DNA of 8,997 nt, taken from positions 1-8,997 of the forward strand of contig JADZDV010000093.1 of assembly GCA_020850915.1 (NCBI GenBank), written 5' to 3'. Position 1 is the stretch's first letter. Each line of letters begins with the position of its first letter. Shown in pieces: positions 1 through 5,310 of this stretch. The translations under genes and the position numbers were made by a program. The DNA comes from Chloroflexota bacterium (GTDB lineage Bacteria; Chloroflexota; UBA6077; JADZDV01). The notes below the pieces were generated by a model. It was not told the DNA's origin. It did not search any database and was given only the letters and a program-made list of their open reading frames with translations.

Positions 1-771
1 GCCCGGGACACGGAGCACATCGAGAAGGCGTTCATCTTCGGCGGCATGCCCGCGCGGAACGGGCTCACGGCGGCGCTGATGATCCAGGCCGGCTTCACCG
101 GGGTCTGGGACACCTTCAGCGGCGACGGCAGCTTCCTCGTGGCTTTTGCCGACAGGCCGGAGCCCGAGCAGCTCGTGGCTGACCTGGGCTCACGCTTCGA
201 GGTCATGCTCACCAACATCAAGAAGTACTGCGTCGGCTTCCCGGTCCAATGCGCCATGGAAGCGCTTCTGCTCTCAGTGGAGGGGCACCGCTTCGGGCCG
301 ACTGATGTCGAGAGGATCGTGGCGCGGCTGCCGCGTTCGGGCGCGCATACCGTCAACGATCGCGAGATGCCAAACATCAGCCTGCAGTACCTCTTCTCCG
401 TGGCGCTGCTGGACGGCGATGTCAGCTTCCTGGCCGCCCACGACGTGGACCGGATGAACGAACCGACGATCAGGAGCCTGCGCTCCCGCATCTCGGTGGT
501 GGGCGACCCGGAGCTTGCGAACGGGGAGCACACGGCCATCGTCGAGTCGACGCTCAAGGACGGCCGGACGTTGACGAAGCGAGTTGACAGCTTCCGCGGC
601 AAAGCTGACAACCCGCTCACCACCGAGGAGGTCGAACGGAAGGCGCACGATCTCATCGCGCCGGTGATGGGCGCGGAGCGGGCCACACGCCTGATCGAGA
701 CCGTTCGAAACCTGGAGCAGCTACCGACGGCCCCTGAGCTTCGGCCGCTGCTCGCTCTCGCCTCCGTCTGA
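1..771 (+). CDS. MmgE/PrpD family protein (2-methylcitrate dehydratase-like), 5' truncated
   Basis: The frame is open from base 1, so the start lies outside the window; 256 codons are visible, against about 450 residues usual for the family. Recognition rests on the conserved segment near the left edge (GGMPARNG at about residues 15-22, then a stretch ending in FSGDGSFL) and the later KKYCVGFPVQ and NDREMPNIS-type segments, which are typical of the C-terminal half of MmgE/PrpD proteins. Known members include 2-methylcitrate dehydratase and cis-aconitate decarboxylase, but many bacterial members have unknown substrates, so no specific reaction is assigned. An internal ATG at 46 is only a methionine within this conserved block. 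The last 51 bp (721-771) overlap the 3' end of the opposing secreted-protein gene, so the two genes converge with no terminator between them. It seems unrelated to the stress genes further right. Confidence 0.85.
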   Translation, partial: ARDTEHIEKAFIFGGMPARNGLTAALMIQAGFTGVWDTFSGDGSFLVAFADRPEPEQLVADLGSRFEVMLTNIKKYCVGFPVQCAMEALLLSVEGHRFGPTDVERIVARLPRSGAHTVNDREMPNISLQYLFSVALLDGDVSFLAAHDVDRMNEPTIRSLRSRISVVGDPELANGEHTAIVESTLKDGRTLTKRVDSFRGKADNPLTTEEVERKAHDLIAPVMGAERATRLIETVRNLEQLPTAPELRPLLALASV

Positions 772-1710
772 GGAGGACTTCGGCTGAGCGGTACCGCCTG
801 AGGAGGGCTCTTGCTGGGTGGTACCACCCCGCCCGCCCAGCGTCGTCTTGCCCGGTGTGTTGGTCACCGTCGGTGTCGCGGTCACCGTCGACGTCGCTGT
901 GGCCGTCCCTGTCGCGGTCGCCGTGGGCGTCGGCGTCGCGGTGGGCGGTGTGCCGGTCGGCGTGGCTGTCGGCGTATCCGACGGCGTGCTCGTCGGGGTG
1001 GCAGTGGGCGGTGTGCCGGTGACTGTGGCTGTCGCCGTCGCAGTGGGTGTCGCGGTATCGGTTGCGATGGGCGTCGGCGTGACGCACGTCAGGTCGTTGT
1101 CGTTGTTCTCACCGCAGACGTTGTCAGGGTTCGAGTTGTCGTTTGAATTGCCGTCGCTGCCGTTGTCGTTCGAATCGTTGTTGTTGTCGTTCGAATCGTT
1201 GTTGTTGTCGTTGTCACTGCTCGAGCTGCCGGTGCTGAACGGCACGTACAGCGTTGCCGTTGGATAGGCGGCGAACGGAGCGCCGAGATCGAGTCCGACC
1301 GTCGGCGTGACCAGGTTGTTCACCACTCGAGTGGCGTTGAACTCTGTGTTGGGCGCTACCCAGGTGCCGAAAACGGTCACGTTCTGGCCAAACCCAAGGA
1401 GCGGCAGGAGGGTCAGGTCCGAGACGTAGACGATGACGTCTCCGGAAACGGTGCGCAGCAGCACCCGCGCGGGCACCGAGAAGGTGTCGAGCGCAACGAC
1501 CGTGCCGATGATCTGAACCGTGTAGGGGTTGGCATCGCCGGCCGGCAGGACGAGGGTGGCGGTCGGAGTGGACGCCGGGTCGGAGAGCAACGCCCCGCGA
1601 GCGTACGACAGCGCGCGTGGCGGCGGAGAAGCGAGGCCTGCGACCAGCGTCGCCAGCAGGCCCAGGAGAACGGCGACGCGCAACGCCAGCCATCGACTAC
1701 GAAATACCAT
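721..1710 (-). CDS. Secreted low-complexity protein with Asn/Asp-rich and Thr/Pro-rich regions
   Basis: 329 aa. The ATG at 1710 is preceded by GGAGG (1720-1724) at a 9-nt spacing. Residues 1-28 look like a signal peptide: basic FRSRW, then a hydrophobic LRVAVLLGLLATLVAGLA core. Residues about 50-135 form a compact beta-rich region (VQIIGTVVALDTFSVPARVLL ... DVIVYVSD ... VTVFGTWV), resembling small OB-fold-like secreted domains; family not established. Residues 162-206 are almost only Asn, Asp and Ser with a 7-residue NNNDSND repeat, closed by a Cys pair (C199, C209). Residues 211-290 are a Thr/Pro/Ala tail (TPTATPT type), and the last 40 residues are polar and basic. Such tails are common in Chloroflexota surface proteins and are often taken as cell-wall spacers. 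The acidic region might bind cations; that is inference. The 3' end overlaps the opposing MmgE/PrpD gene by 51 bp. It has no copy of the 38-nt element. Confidence 0.75.
   Translation of the reverse strand: MVFRSRWLALRVAVLLGLLATLVAGLASPPPRALSYARGALLSDPASTPTATLVLPAGDANPYTVQIIGTVVALDTFSVPARVLLRTVSGDVIVYVSDLTLLPLLGFGQNVTVFGTWVAPNTEFNATRVVNNLVTPTVGLDLGAPFAAYPTATLYVPFSTGSSSSDNDNNNDSNDNNNDSNDNGSDGNSNDNSNPDNVCGENNDNDLTCVTPTPIATDTATPTATATATVTGTPPTATPTSTPSDTPTATPTGTPPTATPTPTATATGTATATSTVTATPTVTNTPGKTTLGGRGGTTQQEPSSGGTAQPKSSSDGGESEQRPKLRGRR
941..1020. repeat. 63-bp-spaced direct repeat in the Thr/Pro coding region
   Basis: The 17-mer GTGGGCGGTGTGCCGGT occurs at 941-957 and again at 1004-1020, exactly 63 bp (21 codons) apart. 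It lies within a region of degenerate GTCGCGGT-like triplet repeats that encodes the TPPTATPT-type tail of the minus-strand secreted protein. The in-frame period suggests growth of the tail by duplication. Such tracts can change length by slippage. Confidence 0.7.
1165..1206. repeat. 21-bp tandem repeat (two perfect copies) in the Asn/Asp-rich region
   Basis: The unit GTCGTTCGAATCGTTGTTG plus TT is present at 1165-1185 and 1186-1206, followed by a partial third copy. On the minus strand it encodes the heptad NNNDSND of the secreted protein. The length is a multiple of three, so gain or loss of units keeps the frame. Confidence 0.85.
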
Positions 1711-2094
1711 GGTTTCGATCCTCCGCCGGCTCGCGCTCGCCCGGATCGCGGCTGACTCGAAGCAATCATGCCCGTTTCCAGACGTCCGCGGAGCAGCGCG
1801 ACCGGGACTTGTGAGACATCCGAAATACAGACCGTCCCGCGTCCGGTCTAAGCGTACACCAGTGACCGGCGAAACCCAAGCACGTCCTGCCCGGCAGCCG
1901 GCTCACCCATGTGTGCAACGTAGGGGGGTGTCATTGCCAGGCAGGGTGCCGAGTGTCAACGCAACGTAGCATCGCACCGCCGACCATCGGCCCGCATCGT
2001 CGAGCCCCGATCGGCCGCCCGTTCCGCCATACCGCTGCTCACCCGGAGCCGGCTGCCTGGGCGACCGTCTCGTCGCGGGAATTCGCGAGCGCCA
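1711..2094. other. Gene-free intergenic region between divergent genes
   Basis: No frame here reads as a convincing protein. The minus-strand promoter of the secreted-protein gene should lie here, but I see no clear -35/-10 pair. A 6-bp inverted repeat (AGACCG at 1829-1834, CGGTCT at 1844-1849, 9-nt loop) could be an operator for that gene; this is weak. A 9-mer GCAACGTAG occurs twice, near 1916 and near 1960. The right end leads into the 38-nt element of the eRF1-like gene. Confidence 0.5.
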
Positions 2095-2132
2095 TTGACG
2101 GCCCGTTCACGGGCGGCTACTGAGATCGCAAC
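2095..2132 (+). promoter_or_regulatory. Copy 1 of the shared 38-nt promoter/operator element (eRF1-like gene)
   Basis: TTGAC (2095-2099), GTTCAC (2105-2110), GGCTAC (2115-2120) and GCAAC (2128-2132) occur with spacings of 5, 4 and 7 nt, identical to the three other copies in the window. Read as a promoter, TTGACG and TACTGA are 17 bp apart, like -35/-10 hexamers, and GCAAC falls where transcription would start. Read as an activator array, the AC-ending subsites recur every 10-12 bp. It ends 80 nt before the ATG at 2213. Confidence 0.7.
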
Positions 2133-2157
2133 CAATTCGCGGGAAGCTGGCCAAGAA

Positions 2158-2190
2158 AAGGGCGCTCGACGGCGAGGTCCGCCGGCCCTT
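2158..2190 (+). promoter_or_regulatory. Leader stem-loop just upstream of the eRF1-like gene's RBS
   Basis: The outer arms AAGGGC (2158-2163) and GCCCTT (2185-2190) pair perfectly. The inner arms CGGCG (2170-2174) and CGCCG (2180-2184) close a 5-nt loop, with a 6-nt bulge on the 5' side only. The structure ends 5 nt before the Shine-Dalgarno AAGGAG (2196-2201). It may influence translation or mRNA stability; function is inferred. Confidence 0.5.
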
Positions 2191-2212
2191 CCGAGAAGGA
2201 GCGTGACACATC

Positions 2213-3343
2213 ATGCTGACCGACGTGCGCTCGCTACCCGCCGCGCTCGACGAACTGCAGAGCAGGCCGATGCCCGGAGGGGTGCTCTCCGTGTACCTCG
2301 ATACTTCACCCGGCAGAACCGCCTTCCAGGCGTATCTGCTCGCCTATCGGGACGGGTGCAAGCAGATCCGCGCATCGCTCGGCGACGCTGACCGCGAACG
2401 GTTCGAAACCGCGGCTGCGCGGATCGAACGACAACTGCTCGAATCACTGGAGCCTTCCCATCCGGGACTCGCCGCCTTCGCGTCTGGCGATGGCGCGTCA
2501 TTCCTGGCGGTACCCCTGCCTCGAGCCCCGCGCGACGAAGTTGGCTGGGGCGAGCAGGCCCAGTTGGAGCCGCTCCAGGCGCTGCTGGACGAATACGAGC
2601 GCATCGCGGTCCTGCTGTTCGACAAGGAGCAGGCCCGGATCTATACGCTCTTCATGGGCACGATCGAGACGCGTCGCATCCTCCAGGATGAGGTGCCTGG
2701 CAAGCAGATGACCGGCGGGTGGTTCGCGCTGGCGCAGACCCGCTACGCCCGCCATCACGAGGACCATGTCTTACGACACGCCAGACGCACCATCGCTGTG
2801 CTGACACGGATGCTCCATGAGCGGCCCTTTGACCGCCTCATTGTGGGCGGCTCACCGGAGGCCGTGAGTCTCCTCCGCCAGCATCTGCCCCGGCCGTTGC
2901 GTGGCCGCCTGGCCGGGACGATCAACCTGGAGCTGTTTGCCAGCGAGCTGGAGGTCCAGCGAGCGGCGCTGAAGACTGCCGAGGATCTCGAGCGGCGGGA
3001 CGAGATGGCGATGGTGAACGAGCTCCTTGAAGACGCATCCTCCCGCTTTGTCGTGCTCGGCCTGGAGGCGACGCTCGAGGCGCTGGGCGAAAAGAGGGTC
3101 CATCTGCTCGTGCTTGCGCCGAACGTGGACCCCGCGGGCGCAGCGTGCACCCAATGTGGTCGTCTCACCACCGCGTTGGGCGCCTGCCCGAGCTGTGGCG
3201 GCAAGAGCGTGCCCCTGGCAGCGCTGCGTGAGCCGCTGCTACGACAGGCGGCGGAACAGCGCGCATCGGTCGAGTTCGTGGCCGGTCCTGCCGCCGGGAA
3301 GCTGGAGACGTTCGGTGGGATCGGAGGCTGGACGCGATTCTGA
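2213..3343 (+). CDS. eRF1-like protein of the bacterial archaeo-eukaryotic release factor (baeRF) type with C-terminal zinc ribbon
   Basis: 376 aa. ATG at 2213, with AAGGAG (2196-2201) 11 nt upstream. The N-terminal part (residues about 1-115) precedes an eRF1-domain-2-like segment (IAVLLFDKEQARIY at 131-144, then GGWFALAQTRYARHH at 168-182, corresponding to the GGQ region) and a domain-3-like part (FDRLIVGGSPEAV at 206-218). A CxxC...CxxC zinc ribbon follows (C312, C315, C325, C328), and the protein ends in GGIGGWTRF. eRF1-type factors place GGQ in the peptidyl-transferase centre to hydrolyse peptidyl-tRNA. Here the motif reads GGW, so release activity is doubtful, and ribosome binding or rescue under stress is a guess. 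Mycobacterial Rv2629, in the DosR dormancy regulon, belongs to this broad group. The gene is monocistronic, preceded by the 38-nt element and a leader hairpin, and faces the BON gene across a 116-bp gap. Confidence 0.8.
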   Translation: MLTDVRSLPAALDELQSRPMPGGVLSVYLDTSPGRTAFQAYLLAYRDGCKQIRASLGDADRERFETAAARIERQLLESLEPSHPGLAAFASGDGASFLAVPLPRAPRDEVGWGEQAQLEPLQALLDEYERIAVLLFDKEQARIYTLFMGTIETRRILQDEVPGKQMTGGWFALAQTRYARHHEDHVLRHARRTIAVLTRMLHERPFDRLIVGGSPEAVSLLRQHLPRPLRGRLAGTINLELFASELEVQRAALKTAEDLERRDEMAMVNELLEDASSRFVVLGLEATLEALGEKRVHLLVLAPNVDPAGAACTQCGRLTTALGACPSCGGKSVPLAALREPLLRQAAEQRASVEFVAGPAAGKLETFGGIGGWTRF

Positions 3344-3352
3344 AGTCGACCG

Positions 3353-3379
3353 GCGTGGCGACTCGAGCAGCCGCCACGC
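3353..3379 (+). terminator. Possible stem-loop terminator after the eRF1-like gene
   Basis: GCGTGGCG (3353-3360) and CGCCACGC (3372-3379) are perfect complementary 8-bp arms around an 11-nt loop, starting 9 nt after the stop codon. No T-run follows, so intrinsic termination is uncertain. It lies between two converging genes and could serve either side. Confidence 0.45.
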
Positions 3380-3459
3380 ACAGCACAACGCGCAGGGGCG
3401 GGCGGGCTGCCGGGCTCTGCGCGTTCTGCTCTGCTCGCCGGATCGACGGGTGAGTGGGG

Positions 3460-4122
3460 TCACGAGGCGGGATCGATCCAGAGACGGTCGTGCACCGCGC
3501 GGACGCCACGGGTGAACTTCGCCGCGCCAATGATCGCCTGCTTTTCGGTCCACGAGCGGACCGGCCCTGAGAGGGTCGCCTCGCCGTCGTTCACCAGGAC
3601 CGCGATGTGGCTGGCGGCCCGCTCCGCGCGCCGCTCCAGCGCGTCTTCGATCGCCCCCCGCACTTCCAGCGCGCCAACTTCAACGGGAACCACCCGGATC
3701 TTGCTCGTGACGCCGCGCATGCCGGGCAGGTTGCGCACCGCGCTCTCCGCCTCCTCGCGCTGGTGCCAGTGCTCGACCTCGCCCTCGAGCGTGACCCAGC
3801 CATCTGAGACGGTCGATTGGATGGCCAGCTCGGGCACCAGCACGTGCGACTCGAGCGCTCGGCGCACCTCCTGAGCGATCTCCGTGTCCGTGCGGCGAGC
3901 GCCGCCTGGCACTTTCACGCGCAGGTCGTTTGCCACATCCAGCACGCCAGCCACTCGGTGCGCGGCTTCCTGGGCGGCCAGCCGTTTTGCGTAGCTGCTG
4001 ACCGTCCCGCTGAGCGTCACGACCCCTTCGTCCACCTCCACGCCAACATCCGTCTCCTCGACCCGCGCGTCCCAGTGCAGCTCGGAGAGAACTGCCTGCT
4101 GAATCTCCGCGTCCGTTCTCAT
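3460..4122 (-). CDS. Cytoplasmic protein with three BON domains
   Basis: 220 aa, starting MRTDAEIQQ. The ATG at 4122 has GAGGAG (4130-4135) 7 nt upstream; the frame runs further upstream, but that extension covers the preceding gene and reads as non-coding. Three BON repeats are visible: about residues 4-70 (WDARVEETDVGVEVDEGVVTL, then SGTV and VLDVANDLRV), 78-146 (VSDGWVTLEGEVEHW, GVTSKIRV) and 150-216 (VLVNDGEATLSGPVRSW, GVRAVHDRL). Each has the usual 'V..G.VTL.G.V' strand-turn and a closing 'G...V.(N)..' helix-strand. BON domains occur in OsmY, secretins and mechanosensitive channels and are thought to bind phospholipid or other hydrophobic ligands. Unlike OsmY there is no signal peptide, so it should be cytoplasmic or act at the inner face of the membrane. 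It is the second gene of an operon, 34 bp after the DUF4177-like gene, both driven from the element at 4451-4488. Confidence 0.85.
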   Translation of the reverse strand: MRTDAEIQQAVLSELHWDARVEETDVGVEVDEGVVTLSGTVSSYAKRLAAQEAAHRVAGVLDVANDLRVKVPGGARRTDTEIAQEVRRALESHVLVPELAIQSTVSDGWVTLEGEVEHWHQREEAESAVRNLPGMRGVTSKIRVVPVEVGALEVRGAIEDALERRAERAASHIAVLVNDGEATLSGPVRSWTEKQAIIGAAKFTRGVRAVHDRLWIDPAS

Positions 4123-4150
4123 TGGCCTGCTCCTCACGTTGCAGCGCGCG

Positions 4151-4168
4151 CCCCAGCTACTGCTGGGG
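4151..4168 (-). terminator. Perfect 7-bp hairpin at the DUF4177-like/BON gene junction
   Basis: CCCCAGC (4151-4157), tetraloop TACT and GCTGGGG (4162-4168) form a perfect stem spanning the stop codon of the 69-aa gene. It sits 29 nt before the BON start and lacks a T-run. It could be a partial terminator or an mRNA stabiliser that sets the ratio of the two products; the role is inferred. Confidence 0.4.
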
Positions 4169-4366
4169 TCGCTTGAACCAGTAGAGGCTCCTATCCCCAC
4201 TGAGATCCTCCAGCGACGAGACCATCTCCCAGCCCTCATCCCCAAGCCGACGAAGCACGTCCCAGAACTCGCTGCCGCTGAGACCCCGCCAGGTATCGTG
4301 ATGGGTGAACCCTACCTCGGTCAGCTCCCTGCCCCAACTGAGCAGGGCGAACTCCCAGGCCTGCAT
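4157..4366 (-). CDS. Small DUF4177-like protein
   Basis: 69 aa, beginning MQAWEFALLSWG. The start at 4366 is chosen because a perfect AGGAGGT (4371-4377) lies 4 nt upstream; a longer in-frame start would include the leader hairpin. The pattern is that of small DUF4177-type proteins: an N-terminal strand (AWEFALLSW), a central helix containing FWDVLRRLGDEGWEMVSS, and a final strand SLYWFKRP. The 'LGDEGWEMV' motif is the clearest sign. The molecular function of the family is unknown. It is the first gene of a two-gene operon with the triple-BON protein and is preceded by the 38-nt element, so it probably responds to the same signal as Hsp20 and the eRF1-like protein. Confidence 0.75.
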   Translation of the reverse strand: MQAWEFALLSWGRELTEVGFTHHDTWRGLSGSEFWDVLRRLGDEGWEMVSSLEDLSGDRSLYWFKRPQQ

Positions 4367-4379
4367 TCGAACCTCCTCC

Positions 4380-4422
4380 GGGCCGGGTGTGGCGATGGTG
4401 CGCCATCGCCAACTCACGGCCC
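4380..4422 (-). promoter_or_regulatory. Leader stem-loop abutting the RBS of the DUF4177-like gene
   Basis: A perfect 9-bp inner stem (TGGCGATGG at 4390-4398, loop TGCG, CCATCGCCA at 4403-4411) is enclosed by a 6-bp outer stem (GGGCCG at 4380-4385, CGGCCC at 4417-4422). In the minus-strand transcript the outer stem ends directly against the AGGAGGT Shine-Dalgarno. It may control translation, but neither a ligand nor a temperature role can be shown from sequence. Confidence 0.55.
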
Positions 4423-4450
4423 TCGTTCGATCTCAGCTTCGGACAGTCAG

Positions 4451-4488
4451 GTTGCAAGCCCTGTAGCAGCGGGTGAACCGTGTGTGAA
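4451..4488 (-). promoter_or_regulatory. Copy 2 of the shared 38-nt element (DUF4177-like/BON operon)
   Basis: On the minus strand TTCAC (4488-4484), GTTCAC, TGCTAC (ending at 4463) and GCAAC (4455-4451) occur with the invariant 5-4-7 spacing. TTCACA and TACAGG are 17 bp apart. The element ends 84 nt before the ATG at 4366 and diverges from the Hsp20 copy, the two being 98 bp apart. The block from ATTCAC to GTTCACC is an 11-nt direct repeat. Confidence 0.7.
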
Positions 4489-4586
4489 TGGCTATCGTCC
4501 CCTGCTGACGCTGGCACGCACGCTGCAGCGCCTCACCGGGCCGGCGGCGAACGTCAACCGCGGGAGAGGGCGGCCTCGACTGAGCG

Positions 4587-4624
4587 TTGACGGACCGTTT
4601 ACAGGCGGCTACTGGTCCTGCAAC
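4587..4624 (+). promoter_or_regulatory. Copy 3 of the shared 38-nt element (Hsp20 gene)
   Basis: TTGAC (4587-4591), GTTTAC (4597-4602), GGCTAC (4607-4612) and GCAAC (4620-4624) have the same internal spacing as the other copies. The first 26 nt differ from copy 1 at only three positions. TTGACG and TACTGG are 17 bp apart. The element ends 76 nt before the ATG at 4701. Confidence 0.7.
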
Positions 4625-4652
4625 GAGGCTGGTGCAACCTGGGTAGGTGAGG

Positions 4653-4670
4653 CCTGGTAACCGGGCCAGG
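4653..4670 (+). promoter_or_regulatory. Short leader stem-loop upstream of Hsp20
   Basis: CCTGG (4653-4657) and CCAGG (4666-4670) form a 5-bp stem, extendable by a G-U pair, with an 8-nt loop, 17 nt before the AAGGAGGT Shine-Dalgarno (4688-4695). It is the weakest of the four leader hairpins. Small heat-shock genes in other bacteria often carry RNA thermometers, but I see no sequence here that would mask this RBS. Confidence 0.3.
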
Positions 4671-4700
4671 TCAGTGAGAACAGAATCAAGGAGGTTCGTC

Positions 4701-5192
4701 ATGGCGGCGACAAACGTTCCGGTGAAAGCTGAGGAGACCAAGCCTGCGCGCAGGCAGCTCTTTGACATGACCGATCTGATGGAGGAGATGGAGCGGCTCT
4801 GGGAGCGAGCCTGGACGCGGCCGATGCTGCGAACGGCACGCCCGGTGCTGGCCCCGATAACCGAGTGGGCGCCCAAGATGGACGTCTTCGAGAAGAACGG
4901 CAACGTGGTTATCAAGACCGAGCTGCCTGGCGTCAACAAAGAGGACCTCGACATCTCGCTGGAGCAGGGCGACCTGATCATCAAGGGCGTGCGCAAGCAG
5001 GAGAGCGAGGTCAAAGAGGAGAACTACTACCGCATGGAGCGGAGCTACGGGAGCTTCTTCCGCAGATTGCCGCTCGGCTTCGAGACGGACCCCGCGAAGA
5101 TCAGCGCCCAGTACAAAGACGGCGTCCTGGAGGTTCAGATCCCGAGGCCCGCCGAAGCGAAGCCTGAGACCCAGAAGATCCAGGTTTCTTGA
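4701..5192 (+). CDS. Hsp20 family small heat-shock protein (alpha-crystallin domain)
   Basis: 163 aa, MAATNVPVKAEE. ATG at 4701 with AAGGAGGT (4688-4695) 5 nt upstream. The N-terminal arm (residues 1-53) includes a DLMEEMERLWERAW helix. The alpha-crystallin domain runs from about 55 to 150: WAPKMDVFEKNGNVVIKTELPGV (56-78), EDLDISLEQGDLIIKG, the YYRMERSYGSFFRRLPLP-like segment (109-124) and the signature GVLEVQIPRP (141-150). A C-terminal I-x-V motif (I160, V162) matches the tail that docks into a neighbouring alpha-crystallin domain. These proteins are ATP-independent holdases that bind unfolding proteins as oligomers in the cytoplasm. The gene is monocistronic, preceded by the 38-nt element, and ends before a strong hairpin. 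In mycobacteria the comparable HspX is a hallmark of dormancy. Confidence 0.95.
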   Translation: MAATNVPVKAEETKPARRQLFDMTDLMEEMERLWERAWTRPMLRTARPVLAPITEWAPKMDVFEKNGNVVIKTELPGVNKEDLDISLEQGDLIIKGVRKQESEVKEENYYRMERSYGSFFRRLPLGFETDPAKISAQYKDGVLEVQIPRPAEAKPETQKIQVS

Positions 5193-5229
5193 GCGTCACG
5201 ACAGAGGCGCGATCTGAGACGCAGCAACT

Positions 5230-5263
5230 GCTCGCCACCGCGCGCCGGTGCGCGGTGGCGAGC
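5230..5263. terminator. Strong GC hairpin between convergent Hsp20 and glycosyltransferase genes
   Basis: GCTCGCCACCGCGC (5230-5243) and GCGCGGTGGCGAGC (5250-5263) form a perfect 14-bp stem with a 6-nt loop, located between stop codons at 5192 and 5311. It is symmetric, so it can form in transcripts from both sides. There is no U-tract, as is common for terminators in GC-rich bacteria. Confidence 0.75.
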
Positions 5264-5310
5264 GCGCATCCGGTGACGTAGCGACCGTAGCCCGGCACCA
5301 CGCGCGGGCG

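Noticed and set aside
818..1267. Plus-strand open frame of 149 codons rich in Val/Gly/Ala
   Set aside because: It is the antisense reading of the Thr/Pro and Asn/Asp repeat region; the minus-strand frame has a signal peptide and RBS, this one does not.
2755..3381. Minus-strand open frame of 208 codons opposite the eRF1-like gene
   Set aside because: Composition is Ser/Arg/Pro-rich with no RBS, and the plus strand has recognisable eRF1 and zinc-ribbon motifs.
4123..4245. Upstream-extended start for the BON gene
   Set aside because: The added residues are Arg/Ser/Trp-rich, overlap the DUF4177-like gene and lack an RBS, whereas the ATG at 4122 has GAGGAG at good spacing.
2095..4612. Two plus-strand frames (ending near 2123 and running through 4588-4612) share the peptide DGPFTGGY
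   Set aside because: The shared peptide is the translation of two copies of the 38-nt element. The other two copies lie on the minus strand upstream of other genes, so a DNA-level signal explains it better than a protein motif.
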